A DNA stretch of 64,000 bases from Caulobacter sp. 17J80-11 (GCF_014349105.1 NZ_JACSJI010000005.1:124001-188000), one strand, 5' to 3'; positions 38,401 through 46,911 are shown, counted from the first letter of the stretch. Numbers and translations: made by a program. Notes: generated from the letters alone by a model not told the origin.

Positions 38401-38557
38401 GCACGATGGCGTCGGTCAGGGCCTCGGGGCCGAGCGGCGCCAGGCTGGCGTGCAGGACCGACGCCAGATCGTCGACGAACGGGCGGTGGGAGGAGACGGT
38501 GAACCAGCGCGGCCCGGTTGCGGAAAACGGACCGCCCGGGGTCACGCCGCTCGTCAC
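35468..38557 (-). CDS. addB: AddB subunit, alphaproteobacterial type
   Basis: A 1029-residue partner of AddA. It shows the inactive-helicase-like N-terminal half (IVLTPTRRGARALADAF, no functional Walker A) and a C-terminal RecB-family nuclease motif AAVLDFKTGQAASREQ. The Cys cluster (C-x2-C-x5-C) that binds an iron-sulfur centre in Bacillus AddB is absent, as expected for the alphaproteobacterial subfamily. The GTG start overlaps the upstream murU stop as GTGA. AddB and AddA are clearly co-translated. Confidence 0.93.
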   Translation of the reverse strand: MTSGVTPGGPFSATGPRWFTVSSHRPFVDDLASVLHASLAPLGPEALTDAIVLTPTRRGARALADAFVGAAGGRAVLLPQIRPVGDLDEGEPPFEPGDLALDLPPAVAPLRRRFELARLIVDHAPPEGRGELDAAAALEMADALAAFLDSAQIEERLDPDRIERLVEGDHAEHWRRSATFLAVATRKWPERLKELGLIDPTERRVRLLRRLAEQWDRNPPTIPLIAAGSTGTAPATADLLGVVARAPLGCVVLPGLDLDLADEAWTLVDEQHPQGAMKRLLDRHGVARDEVKTWPAEETEAERNRGRSRRRLVNEALRPAEATADWLQQIRKLQEEGVKTGVDPLAEGLQGLSTAAARTEEEAAAVAALLLREALETPGLTAALVTPDQALARRVSARLSRWGVEADSSAGAPLSSFPVGTLVALLAEILTDPLSPAALLGLLKHPLVRLGVGEGELARRRVALEEFGLRGPRPKTWTALQARLEKAADDARARGREARVTALAQAAEIAAKLQTAVETAIGPFAAGAAEVPEAATAFARALEFLARDAVGSTGSLWGGGGGETLAALLASLIEESACLPPAKASGFKALLETLIASETVRTGGATHPRLRVLGAIEARLIRADRLILAGLEEGVWPQGAPIDPFLSRPMRAALKLPPPERRIGLSAHDFAQAACAPEVILLTTERRGGQPAVPSRWLWRLETLAKGAGLSLPGRDDALGWARALDRPRAEKPRYAPRPKPTPPVDARPRALSVTRVERWVRDPYSIYADKVLRLKALDRPDAAAEARARGDAVHKALERLVQRWPEALPADADVAVETLLLDALAEYGFDGPAMAREAPLARNLARWIADFERRRRQSAPRRLIEQKGELKFLVEGREFTIDARADRIELSDVGAAVLDFKTGQAASREQVESGFAPQLTLTAAILAAGGFAEAGEVEACELTYVRLTGRRKPGEELTRAGPGEAAEWARDAFDGLMRRIRRFDDPATPYVSWAAPQYMGRYGGDYDHLARVWEWHVVGADGDEGGEG

Positions 38558-39270
38558 GCCGGCTCCTTCAGCTTCGCCTCCGCGGCGTCGCGGGCCTGTG
38601 GATCGCCGACGTGCATCCAGAAGCCGTCCAGCACCCGGCCGTACAGCCGGCCCTCGTCGGCGAGGCGGCGCCAGACCTTGGTCAGGGAGAACGGCCCCTT
38701 CGGCTGGTCGGCCACGATGCCGGGCTTGGTGATGTGCACGCCCATGTAGGCGAAGGGCGCGCTCGCGGCCTCGCCGCGGAAGGTCAGGCGGCCGTCGTCG
38801 GCCAGGAAGAAATCGCCCGCCCCCTCGAAGCCGATCGAGGCCTCGCGCCGCGCCAGCAGCAGGCAGGCGTCCATCTTCTCCGGATCCCACATGCGGGCCA
38901 GCTCGCCCAGCGCGTCGCCATCGTCGATCCACACGGAATCAATGTTGGCGACCCAGACCGGATCGGGGCCGAGCAGCGGGCGAGCCTTCTTCAGGCCGCC
39001 GCCGGTCTCCAGCAGCTGGCGGCGCTCGTCGGAGATGACGATCTCCGGGCGCGTGCGGCCCGAGAGGTGGCCCTCCAGCCGGTCGGCGAACCAGTGGACG
39101 TTGACCACGGCCTTCTCGACCCCGGCGTCGGCCAGGCGGTCCAGGACGTGGTCGATCAGGGTGCGCCCCGCCACCTCGACCAGGGCCTTGGGCCGGTCGT
39201 TGGTCAGGGGACGCATGCGGGTGCCGAGGCCTGCCGCCAGCACCATCGCCGTCTTGGGACCGCCGCTCAT
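38554..39270 (-). CDS. murU: N-acetylmuramate-1-phosphate uridylyltransferase-like nucleotidyltransferase
   Basis: A 238-residue NTP transferase: MVLAAGLGTRMRPLT at 9-23, KALVEVAGRTLIDHVLD, VANIDSVWID with the metal-binding Asp, and late FWMHVGDPQARDAAEAKL. The fold is shared by sugar-phosphate nucleotidyltransferases. The choice of MurU rests on the AmgK-like kinase gene immediately upstream with a 4-base overlap. Together they would convert recycled N-acetylmuramate to UDP-MurNAc, bypassing fosfomycin-sensitive MurA. Confidence 0.85.
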   Translation of the reverse strand: MSGGPKTAMVLAAGLGTRMRPLTNDRPKALVEVAGRTLIDHVLDRLADAGVEKAVVNVHWFADRLEGHLSGRTRPEIVISDERRQLLETGGGLKKARPLLGPDPVWVANIDSVWIDDGDALGELARMWDPEKMDACLLLARREASIGFEGAGDFFLADDGRLTFRGEAASAPFAYMGVHITKPGIVADQPKGPFSLTKVWRRLADEGRLYGRVLDGFWMHVGDPQARDAAEAKLKEPA

Positions 39271-40361
39271 GCGCGCACCTCCGAAGGCACGTGCCGCTCG
39301 AACCAGGCGGCCAGGCCTTCCATGCCGGGCTTGGTCAGGTTGGCGTTCAGGTGGCGCCACATGCGCGGCATGAAGGCCTTGTAGCGGGGCTTGCCGTCGC
39401 GGACGACGAGGCGGGCGAAGATGCCCAGGATCCGCGCCTCGTTCAGCGCCGCCAGACCGGCGTAGTCGGCCATGAAGGCCTCGCGGTCGACGCCGCCGCC
39501 ACGGGCGGCGAAATAGCGGTCGAGGCTGGCGGCCTCGAGCTCCGGGGACACGTCGCGGCGGGCGTCCTGCAGAAGGCTGTGCAGGTCCCACGACGGGTGG
39601 GCGCGCACCGCGTCCTGGAAGTCGATCATGCCCACGCGCGCGGCGCCCTGACGGCCTGAGAGCCACAGCAGGTTCTCGGCGTGGTAGTCGCGGTGGGTGA
39701 ACACGCTGGCCCCGGCGTCGGCGCGGGCGCGGATCGGGGCCCACAGGCCTTCCCACTCGGCGCGGGCGTCGTCCGAGAGGTCGACGCGCGGGTCGAACTT
39801 GCCGAACCACTCGACGAACAGGTCGCCGCCGGTCTTCAGGGCCAGGTCGTCGTAGGCCAGCAGCGGCCAGCGCGCGCCGTCGGCGCCGAGCACCGCGGGC
39901 GGGGCCTCGGCGTGCAGGGACGCCAGCGCCTCGACCGCGGCGAAGTAGAGCGGCTTTTCGTCGGTGCCGGTCTCGATCAGGCGGGCGAACAGGCCGTCGC
40001 CCAGGTCCTCGGTGACCGCCAGGCCTTCGCCTGCGTTCAGCGCCACGATCTCCGGCGCCGACAGGCCGCGCGAGCGCAGGAAGCCGGCGCAGGCGGCGAA
40101 GGCGTCGACCCGGCCGGCCGCCAGGCGGGCCATGGCGTTGTAGCCGGCGGCCTTGCGCTCTTCCGGGGTGGCGTCCGGCGGGCAGGGCTGGCTTTCGGCC
40201 GAGGGCGGCGCGTCCATCAGCATCAGGGAGGTCCCCGACGCCAGCTGCAGCCGCTCGTAGCGGCGCGTGGAGGCGTCGCCCGGCAAGGGATGACGCTGAG
40301 CGTCGGCCAGGCCGGCCTGCGCCAGGAACGCGGACTTCACCGCCTCACGGTCAGAACTCAA
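39267..40361 (-). CDS. amgK: Anomeric N-acetylmuramate/N-acetylglucosamine kinase-like phosphotransferase
   Basis: A 364-residue aminoglycoside-phosphotransferase-fold kinase with the catalytic loop VFTHRDYHAENLLW and metal motif MIDFQDAVRAHPSWDL. AmgK makes MurNAc-1-phosphate for MurU in cell-wall recycling. The start is uncertain: the TTG at 40361 has a G-rich ribosome binding site but overlaps tsaE by 11 bases; a GTG at 40340 would shorten it by 7 residues. It sits between tsaE and murU in a tightly packed operon. Confidence 0.85.
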   Translation of the reverse strand: MSSDREAVKSAFLAQAGLADAQRHPLPGDASTRRYERLQLASGTSLMLMDAPPSAESQPCPPDATPEERKAAGYNAMARLAAGRVDAFAACAGFLRSRGLSAPEIVALNAGEGLAVTEDLGDGLFARLIETGTDEKPLYFAAVEALASLHAEAPPAVLGADGARWPLLAYDDLALKTGGDLFVEWFGKFDPRVDLSDDARAEWEGLWAPIRARADAGASVFTHRDYHAENLLWLSGRQGAARVGMIDFQDAVRAHPSWDLHSLLQDARRDVSPELEAASLDRYFAARGGGVDREAFMADYAGLAALNEARILGIFARLVVRDGKPRYKAFMPRMWRHLNANLTKPGMEGLAAWFERHVPSEVRA

Positions 40362-40809
40362 GCGAACGCCCCTTCCACGACCCGTGCGGAACGAGCCGCG
40401 CCGTGCGGCCCTCCCCCGTCTCACTCAGGTCTATATCCAGTCTGTCGGGGGGCAGGCGAGAGCCGAGACGCTGCGGCCATTCGACCACCGCCGCCCCTTC
40501 GTCCAAAGCTTCGTCCAGCCCCAGCTCGTAGGCCTCGTCCGGATCGGTCAGCCGATAGAGGTCGAAATGGGCGACCGGCAGCCGCCCTTCGTAGAACTGC
40601 ACCAGGGTGAAGGTCGGCGAGGGCACGTCCTCGTCCGGCCGGGTCAGGGCCCGCACCAGGCCGCGCGCCAGGGTGGACTTGCCCGCGCCCAGGTCGCCGG
40701 TCAGCAGCACCGCGTCGCCGGGCGTCAGCAGCTCGGCCACCGCCGCGCCCAGGCGCGTGGTCGCCTCGGCGTCGGCCAGCGGCAGGTCGATCGGATGGTC
40801 GAGGGTCAC
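40351..40809 (-). CDS. tsaE: tRNA threonylcarbamoyladenosine biosynthesis ATPase
   Basis: A 152-residue P-loop ATPase (YjeE family) needed with TsaB, TsaC and TsaD for t6A at position 37 of ANN-decoding tRNAs. Evidence: Walker A GDLGAGKST at 38-46, SPTFTLVQFYEG, HFDLYRL and VEWPQRLG. The GTG start overlaps the preceding acyltransferase stop as GTGA, and its own 3' end overlaps amgK. Confidence 0.94.
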   Translation of the reverse strand: MTLDHPIDLPLADAEATTRLGAAVAELLTPGDAVLLTGDLGAGKSTLARGLVRALTRPDEDVPSPTFTLVQFYEGRLPVAHFDLYRLTDPDEAYELGLDEALDEGAAVVEWPQRLGSRLPPDRLDIDLSETGEGRTARLVPHGSWKGRSLEF

Positions 40810-41696
40810 GCGAACTCCGCGTCCGGCGCGGCCGGCAGCACGCGCTCGACATAGGCCTTCAGCGCGTAGATCGCCTTGGCGGCGTCCACGTCCAGCTTGG
40901 AGGTCGGGATCACCGGCCCGACGGTCAGCTGGAAGGCTTTGCCGCGCTTGTTCAGCAGCTCGTGGAACAGGGTGACGTCGCGCAGCTCCGGCGACACCTT
41001 GTCGAAGGCGTGGAACAGGGTGGAGAACGGCCCGGCCACGTGCACCGGCACGATCGGCGCGTCGTACTTGCGGGCCAGCGAGGCGGCGGTCGCCGCCCAC
41101 GGCGGGTCGGTCAGAGAGCCGTCCTTGGCCCGCCTGGCCAGCCGCCCGGCGGGGAACATGACCACGGCGCGCTCGGCCTCGAACGCCTCCTTGGCGGCGT
41201 GCAGGGTGGCGCGGGTCTTCTCGCGGGTGCGCTTGGCCTCGACCCACTCGACCGGGATGATGCTCTCGGCCAGCCGCGGACAGACCCGCAGGGCGTCGGC
41301 GTTGGCGAAGAAGATGGCGTCCTCGCGCACGCGGCGCAGGGCGTCGTAGACCGCCACGCCGTCCGCGATGCCGGTCGGGTGGTTGCAGACCACAACGCAG
41401 CGGCCCTTGGCCGGCACGCGCTCCAGGAACAGGGCCGAGGTCTTCAGGTCCAGCAGGCGCGAGGCGTAGGCCATGGCCTCGTCGCCCGACAGGTCGACGA
41501 TGGCGTCGGCCATGGCCCGGGCGCGGCCGTAGTCGAGCAGGCCGTAGAGCACCGGGCGCACGATCGGCCAGGCCGCGGACGCGGTCAGCCGAGGCGCGCG
41601 CTCGGCGATCAGCACGTCGACGATGTGGGCGCCGGGAGCGAGCACGCGGGCCGGGGCCTCGGCGGGGACGGAGATAACCATTCGGGCGCGGATCAT
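40806..41696 (-). CDS. PlsC-like acyltransferase with variant active-site motif
   Basis: A 296-residue 1-acylglycerol-3-phosphate acyltransferase-like protein. The active-site motif reads NHPTGIADG, giving H-x5-D in place of the usual H-x4-D. The second motif is FPAGR rather than FPEGT. Such variants are known in acyltransferases of uncertain substrate (ornithine- or glycine-lipid-type proteins). The start is uncertain: ATG 41696 is used and a GTG at 41744 is possible. It is the first gene of the tsaE-amgK-murU-addB-addA run. Confidence 0.78.
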   Translation of the reverse strand: MIRARMVISVPAEAPARVLAPGAHIVDVLIAERAPRLTASAAWPIVRPVLYGLLDYGRARAMADAIVDLSGDEAMAYASRLLDLKTSALFLERVPAKGRCVVVCNHPTGIADGVAVYDALRRVREDAIFFANADALRVCPRLAESIIPVEWVEAKRTREKTRATLHAAKEAFEAERAVVMFPAGRLARRAKDGSLTDPPWAATAASLARKYDAPIVPVHVAGPFSTLFHAFDKVSPELRDVTLFHELLNKRGKAFQLTVGPVIPTSKLDVDAAKAIYALKAYVERVLPAAPDAEFA

Positions 41697-41802
41697 GGTC
41701 GGGGCCGTCGTGCGCCGCAAGGGTCGCAGCCGCGGCCGTTTCACGGGCGTGGCCGTTCATGATAGGTGGAACCCCGACGTATAATCCGCATCGGGACCAT
41801 CG

Positions 41803-43896
41803 ATGACCAAGTCGTTCCGTAAGTCCGCCCTGGCGCTTCTCGCCGGCGCGGCCGTTTCCGCCCTCGCCCTGTCCGCGGGCGCGGCTTCCGCCGCCGACGG
41901 GCGCGGCTTCACCGCCAAGGACATGGTGATGCTGGAGCGGATCTCCGATCCGCAGGTGTCGCCGGACGGCCGCTTCGCCGTCTATTCGCTGCGGCAGACC
42001 GACTGGGAGAAGAACAAGGGCGTCAATTCGCTCTGGATCGTCGACCTGAAGGCCAAGGGCGCCCAGCCGGCCCGCATGGGCGCCTCGGACGGCGGCGCGC
42101 TGTCGCCGCGTTGGTCGGCCGACGGCAAGTCGATCTACTTCCTGTCGGCGCGCTCGGGCTCGATGCAGGTCTGGAAGACCGACGCGACTGGCGCGAACGC
42201 CGTGCAGGTCACCAACCTGCCGATCGACGTCCAGGCCTTCCGCACGAGCCCGGACGGCAAGACCATGGTGGTCGGCCTGGCCGTCTTCCCGGACTGCGAC
42301 ACCCTGAAGTGCACGACCGACCGCACCGCCGAGAAGGCGGCGTCGAAGGCGACCGGCGTTCTCTACGACAAGCTGTTCGTGCGCCACTGGGACACCTGGG
42401 CGGACGGCACCCAGAACCACCTTTACTCGCTCAGCCTGGACGCCGCGGGCGTGGCGACCGGCGAGCCCGTGGCGCTGATGAAGGGCTTCGACGGCGACGC
42501 GCCGACCAAGCCGTTCGGCGACGACGCCGACTACGGCTTCTCGCCGGATTCCAAGGAGGTCTGGTTCTCGGCCCGGGTGGCCGGCAAGACCGAGCCGTGG
42601 AGCACCAATTTCGACCTGTGGTCCGTGCCGGTGGACGGTTCGGCCGCGCCGAAGGACCTGACCGCCCATAACCCGGCCTGGGACGCCGGCATGGTGATGT
42701 CGCCGGACGGCAAGCTGGCGGCCTACCGCGCCATGAAGCGTCCGGGCTTCGAGGCTGACCGCTTCCACATCATGCTGTGGGACGAGACCACCAAGACCGA
42801 GCGCGAAGTGGCGGCCGGTTGGGACCGTTCGGCCGACGACCTGAAGTGGTCGGCGGACGGCAAGACCCTGTATGTGCTCGCCGGCGACGTCGGCCAGACC
42901 CGCGTCTTCGCCATCGACGTGAAGACCGACAAGGTCACGCCGGTGACCGGCCCGGGCCACGTGTCGGGCTTCCAGGTCTCGGGCCAGAACCTGGTCTATG
43001 TCCAGGACGACCTGACCAAGCCGGCCCAGCTGTTCACCATGCCGCTGAAGAAGGGCGGCAAGGCCACCCAGCTGACCAACGTCAACGCCGACAAGCTGGC
43101 GGGCGTCGCCATGGGCCAGCCCGAGCAGTTCAGCTTCGCCGGCTGGAACGGCGAGACCGTCTACGGCTACGTCGTGAAGCCGGCCAACTACAAGGAAGGC
43201 GAGAAGTACCCGGTCGCCTTCCTGATCCACGGCGGCCCGCAGGGCAGCTTCGGCAACCTGTTCCACTACCGCTGGAACGCCCAGACCTACGCCGGTGCGG
43301 GCTATGCGGTGGTGATGATCGATTTCCACGGCTCGACCGGCTACGGCCAGGCCTTCACCGACTCGATCAGCAAGCACTGGGGCGACCGCCCGCTGGAAGA
43401 CCTCCAGAAGGGCTGGTCCGCGGCCCTGTCGAAGTACTCGTTCCTGGACGGCGACCGCGCCTGCGCGCTCGGCGGCTCCTACGGCGGCTTCATGGTCAAC
43501 TGGATCGCCGGCAACTGGTCCGGCCCCTGGAAGTGCCTGGTCAACCACGACGGCGTCTTCGATCAGCGCATGATGGGCTACGCCTCCGAGGAGCTGTGGT
43601 TCACCGAGTGGGAGAACGGCGGCATGCCCTGGCAGAACCCGGAGGGCTACGAGCGCTTCAACCCGGTCAACCACGTGGCGGCCTGGAACAAGCCGATGCT
43701 GGTGGTCCAGGGCGGCCAGGACTTCCGTATCCCGCTCGAACAGGGCCTGGGCACCTTCACCGCTCTGCAGAGCAAGGAGATCCCCAGCGAGTTCCTGTAC
43801 TTCGAGAACGAGAACCACTGGGTGCTGAAGCCCCAGAACTCGGTGCAGTGGCACGACACCGTGCTGGGCTGGCTGGACCGCTGGACCAAGCAATAA
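41803..43896 (+). CDS. Secreted S9-family prolyl oligopeptidase-like peptidase
   Basis: A 697-residue serine peptidase. The signal peptide spans about residues 1-30 (ALSAGAASAADG). A beta-propeller follows, with repeated SPDGR/SADGK blade motifs (residues 50-420). The C-terminal alpha/beta-hydrolase domain has Ser559 in GGSYGGFMVN, Asp640 in GGQDFRIP and His672 in ENENHWV. This is the S9C acylaminoacyl/dipeptidyl-peptidase 5 layout, so it likely processes peptides in the periplasm. A terminator hairpin follows. Confidence 0.92.
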   Translation: MTKSFRKSALALLAGAAVSALALSAGAASAADGRGFTAKDMVMLERISDPQVSPDGRFAVYSLRQTDWEKNKGVNSLWIVDLKAKGAQPARMGASDGGALSPRWSADGKSIYFLSARSGSMQVWKTDATGANAVQVTNLPIDVQAFRTSPDGKTMVVGLAVFPDCDTLKCTTDRTAEKAASKATGVLYDKLFVRHWDTWADGTQNHLYSLSLDAAGVATGEPVALMKGFDGDAPTKPFGDDADYGFSPDSKEVWFSARVAGKTEPWSTNFDLWSVPVDGSAAPKDLTAHNPAWDAGMVMSPDGKLAAYRAMKRPGFEADRFHIMLWDETTKTEREVAAGWDRSADDLKWSADGKTLYVLAGDVGQTRVFAIDVKTDKVTPVTGPGHVSGFQVSGQNLVYVQDDLTKPAQLFTMPLKKGGKATQLTNVNADKLAGVAMGQPEQFSFAGWNGETVYGYVVKPANYKEGEKYPVAFLIHGGPQGSFGNLFHYRWNAQTYAGAGYAVVMIDFHGSTGYGQAFTDSISKHWGDRPLEDLQKGWSAALSKYSFLDGDRACALGGSYGGFMVNWIAGNWSGPWKCLVNHDGVFDQRMMGYASEELWFTEWENGGMPWQNPEGYERFNPVNHVAAWNKPMLVVQGGQDFRIPLEQGLGTFTALQSKEIPSEFLYFENENHWVLKPQNSVQWHDTVLGWLDRWTKQ

Positions 43897-43922
43897 GCGC
43901 CTGGCCGCTTTCAGACTTCAGG

Positions 43923-43953
43923 ACGGCCGCGCTCGAAAGGGCGCGGCCGTTTT
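43923..43953 (+). terminator. Rho-independent terminator of the S9 peptidase gene
   Basis: A 10-bp perfect stem ACGGCCGCGC/GCGCGGCCGT with an 8-base loop, followed by TTTTGCTTT. It lies 27 bases after the stop codon. Confidence 0.88.
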
Positions 43954-44021
43954 GCTTTGCCCGCAGAACGTCGGTCTGGCTAAGGTCGGACCGGGAGAAC
44001 GTTGCGGGCAGGGGCGCTCGA

Positions 44022-44711
44022 ATGTTCGCGCGGGGGCTGTTCGCGCTCATTCTGACGTCGGCGCTCGGTCTTTGGGCCGGGGCGGCTTTGGCGCGCGCGC
44101 CGGAACTGAGCGTCAACCTCGGGGCCGCCAGCGACTACGTCTATCGCGGGGTCAGCCAGACCGACGGCGCCCCGCAGGCGTTCGCCGGCGCGGACCTCGA
44201 GGGGGATGCCTGGTACGCCGGCGCCTGGGCCTCCAACGTCGACTTCGGCGGCGGCGATCCGACTTCGGCCGAGGTCGACCTCTACGCCGGCTGGCGCCCT
44301 GAAGCCTTCGGCCTGAGCTGGGATGTCGGCGCCGCCCTCTACGCCTACCCCGACAAGCCGGCCGGCGCCGACTACGACTACCTGGAAGCCCGGCTGTCGG
44401 CGGAGCGCGAGATCGGGCCGGCCACGTTCGGGGCGGCCTTGGCGTGGGCTCCGGCCTATTTCGGCGGCGGCGAGGCGACCTATGTCGAGGTCGTCGGCGG
44501 GTGGGAAATCTCGGACCGGCTCGGGCTTGGGGGCGGCGTCGCGCGCCAGACCGTCGAGGGCGAGGACGCCTATGTCGTCGTAAACTTGGGCCTCACCTGG
44601 TCCATGACCGAGCGGGTGTCGCTTGACCTGCGGGGCTGGGCCGCCGACGCGAACGACCTGGGCGCGGCCGCCGACCCGCGCGTCGTCGTCACCCTCAAGG
44701 CCGAATTCTGA
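44022..44711 (+). CDS. TorF family outer-membrane beta-barrel protein
   Basis: A 229-residue exported protein with signal peptide (MFARGLFALILTSALGLWAG, cleavage near ALA) and a small beta-barrel. Diagnostic motifs are SLGAA-like SVNLGAASDYVYRGVSQTDG and YAGAWASNVDFG near the start, then DLYAGW and a C-terminal Phe (VTLKAEF), the usual outer-membrane insertion signal. TorF proteins are putative porins of unknown cargo. It follows the S9 peptidase terminator and stands alone. Confidence 0.85.
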   Translation: MFARGLFALILTSALGLWAGAALARAPELSVNLGAASDYVYRGVSQTDGAPQAFAGADLEGDAWYAGAWASNVDFGGGDPTSAEVDLYAGWRPEAFGLSWDVGAALYAYPDKPAGADYDYLEARLSAEREIGPATFGAALAWAPAYFGGGEATYVEVVGGWEISDRLGLGGGVARQTVEGEDAYVVVNLGLTWSMTERVSLDLRGWAADANDLGAAADPRVVVTLKAEF

Positions 44712-44920
44712 GCCGCGTTGGGCCGGTGACGTGGGCCGCAAGGCTTCAGGATCTTTACGGAGTTGACGGCCGGGGACCCCTTGGCCGCGACGGATTTGCG
44801 GGGCGCCCGACCTGCCCTGGGTCGGCGCGGTTCGCCCCGGCAGCCGGACGTTAACCACACGGCAAGGCCGCAATACGCCTTACTCACGTTCGCCGTGAGC
44901 GCGTTTCGCCGAGCATCAGC

Positions 44921-46513
44921 ATGTCCAAGCCCGTCAATGTCCACGATCGCCTGAACTTCATGGAGTTCGACGACGCCAGCCGCGCGGCGCTGCGCGACGC
45001 GGCGCCGGTGATCGAACGGGAGATCGACGCGGCCATGGCGGCCTTCTACGACCGCGTGCGGGCTACGCCGGCGACGGCCCGGTTCTTCGCGAGCGAGGGG
45101 CAGATGGCCGGCGCCCGCGCCCGTCAGGCCCAGCACTGGCGCACCATCGCCCACGCCCGCTTCGACGCCGAATACGCCCGCCGGGCCCAGGTCATCGGAC
45201 AGACCCACGCCCGCATCGGGCTGGAACCGCAGTGGTACATCGGCGGCTACGCGGTCGTGGTCGACCGCCTGATCCGCGCCCTGCTGGCCGACGGCAAGAG
45301 CAAAGGGATGTTCGGGAAAGGCAAGGACACGGTCCGGCAGGCCGACACCGTCTCGGCCGTGATGCGCGCCGCCCTGCTGGACATGGACCTGGCCATTTCG
45401 ACCTACATCGAGGCGATCGACGAGCAGCGGCGGGCGGCCGAAGAGGCCCGCGAGGCGGCCCAGCGCGAGCAGCAGGCCACCGTCGCCGCCCTGGCCGAGG
45501 CGCTGTCGCGGCTGTCCCAGGGCGACCTGACCTACCGCGTCACCCAGTCCTTCCCGGCCGATTACGCTCAGCTGAAGGCCGACTTCAACGAAGCCATCGA
45601 GCAGCTGCAGTCGGCGATGATCGGGGTGGCCGGCAATGTCGACGGCGTGCGCAATGGCGCCGGCGAGATCTCCGGCACCGCCGACGAGTTGTCGCGCCGC
45701 ACAGAGCAGCAGGCCGCCAGCCTGCAGGAGACCGCCGCGGCCCTGGACGAGATAACCGCCACGGTGAAGCGCACCGCCCAGGGCGCCCGCCAGGCCGCCG
45801 ACGCGGTCGCCGCCGCGCGCGGCGACGCCGAGACCAGCGGCAAGGTCGTGCGTCAGGCCGTCTCGGCCATGGGCGAGATCGAGCAGTCGGCGCGCCAGAT
45901 CAGCCAGATCATCGGCGTCATCGACGAGATCGCTTTCCAGACCAACCTGCTGGCGCTCAACGCCGGCGTGGAAGCCGCCCGCGCCGGCGACGCCGGCAAG
46001 GGCTTCGCGGTCGTGGCCTCGGAAGTGCGCGCCCTGGCCCAGCGCTCCGCCGCGGCCGCCAAGGAGATCAAGACCCTGATCTCGGCCAGCTCCGAGCAGG
46101 TGGGTTCGGGCGTCACCCTGGTCGGCCAGACCGGCGAGGCGCTGTCGCGCATCGTCGGCCGGGTGGCCGAGATCGACGCCCTGGTCGGCGAGATCGCCGC
46201 CTCGGCCCAGGAACAGGCCACCGGCCTGCAGCAGGTCAACACGGCGGTGAACCAGATGGACCAGGTCACCCAGCAGAACGCCGCCATGGTCGAGGAATCC
46301 ACGGCCGCCAGCCACACCCTGGCCCAGGAGGCTGAAAGCCTGGCCGGGTCGGTCGGCCGCTTCCGCATCGGCGAGCGCGAAGCGCGCGGCTACGCCCCGG
46401 CCCGCGCCCGGCCGGCGGCGGCGCACGCTACGCGTCCCGCCCTCAAGCACACCGGCCGCGGCGGCGCCGCCCTGGCGCACCGGCCCGAGGCGGACAGCTG
46501 GGAGGAGTTCTGA
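44921..46513 (+). CDS. mcp: Globin-coupled methyl-accepting chemotaxis protein (soluble)
   Basis: A 530-residue receptor without membrane helices. Residues 1-160 form a sensor globin with the proximal haem His at about 96 in the signature [16 protein letters not shown]. Residues about 185-245 are HAMP-like ([13 protein letters not shown]). The rest is the signalling coiled coil with hairpin tip [20 protein letters not shown]. The last five residues, SWEEF, match the W-x-x-F tether that binds CheR/CheB. It is probably an aerotaxis or gas sensor. It begins the che operon; 209 bases upstream hold no gene. Confidence 0.93.
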   Translation: MSKPVNVHDRLNFMEFDDASRAALRDAAPVIEREIDAAMAAFYDRVRATPATARFFASEGQMAGARARQAQHWRTIAHARFDAEYARRAQVIGQTHARIGLEPQWYIGGYAVVVDRLIRALLADGKSKGMFGKGKDTVRQADTVSAVMRAALLDMDLAISTYIEAIDEQRRAAEEAREAAQREQQATVAALAEALSRLSQGDLTYRVTQSFPADYAQLKADFNEAIEQLQSAMIGVAGNVDGVRNGAGEISGTADELSRRTEQQAASLQETAAALDEITATVKRTAQGARQAADAVAAARGDAETSGKVVRQAVSAMGEIEQSARQISQIIGVIDEIAFQTNLLALNAGVEAARAGDAGKGFAVVASEVRALAQRSAAAAKEIKTLISASSEQVGSGVTLVGQTGEALSRIVGRVAEIDALVGEIAASAQEQATGLQQVNTAVNQMDQVTQQNAAMVEESTAASHTLAQEAESLAGSVGRFRIGEREARGYAPARARPAAAHATRPALKHTGRGGAALAHRPEADSWEEF

Positions 46514-46611
46514 GCCGACCCGGTCCGGGGCGCCAAATCTCGGCGGCGGTAATCCTTCGTTATCGACGTGGCGTCCAGAAACGGAACACGGCCCAGAGTC
46601 AGGGTTAACCG

Positions 46612-46911
46612 ATGTCGCTTTCCACCTCCGAGTCCGCCGTGCTGCCGCTCGCGCCGGTGCTCGACCTCAACGCGGCGGAACCGCTGCGCCAGTCGCTGAT
46701 GCTGCTGCGGGGCCGGGCGGTGACGCTCGACGCTTCGCGGGTCACGCGGCTGGGCGGGCTCTGCCTGCAGGTGCTGCTGGCCGCCCGCGCGGCCTGGGCC
46801 GAGGAGGGGCGCGCCTTCGTCCTCGGCCAGGTGTCCACCGAGTTCGCCGACCAGCTGGCCCTGTTCGGAAACCCTGAATTGCAATTCGAACCCGAAGGGG
46901 TGATTTCGTGA
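46612..46911 (+). CDS. STAS-domain protein of the chemotaxis operon (CheX of Caulobacter)
   Basis: A 99-residue STAS domain: LAPVLDLNAAEPLRQSLMLLRGRAVTLDASRVTRLGGLCLQVLLAARAAW is the typical beta-strand/helix/LDxS-like run (shown in part: TLDASRVTRLG). STAS proteins bind nucleotides or act as anti-anti-sigma-like switches; the role in chemotaxis is unknown. The name CheX used for this slot in Caulobacter does not imply the CheX phosphatase of other bacteria. The last 4 bases overlap the next cheY. Confidence 0.82.
   Translation: MSLSTSESAVLPLAPVLDLNAAEPLRQSLMLLRGRAVTLDASRVTRLGGLCLQVLLAARAAWAEEGRAFVLGQVSTEFADQLALFGNPELQFEPEGVIS

Noticed and set aside
40351-43893. An 1180-codon minus-strand frame continuing from tsaE across the S9 peptidase gene.
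   Set aside because: Only its last 152 codons have family motifs (TsaE). The rest is antisense to a well-supported peptidase.
44712-44920. A CtrA or sigma54 promoter for the che operon.
   Set aside because: Only a single TTAACC half-site at about 44850 is seen, without the second TTAA at 7 bases, and no GG-N10-GC pair fits.
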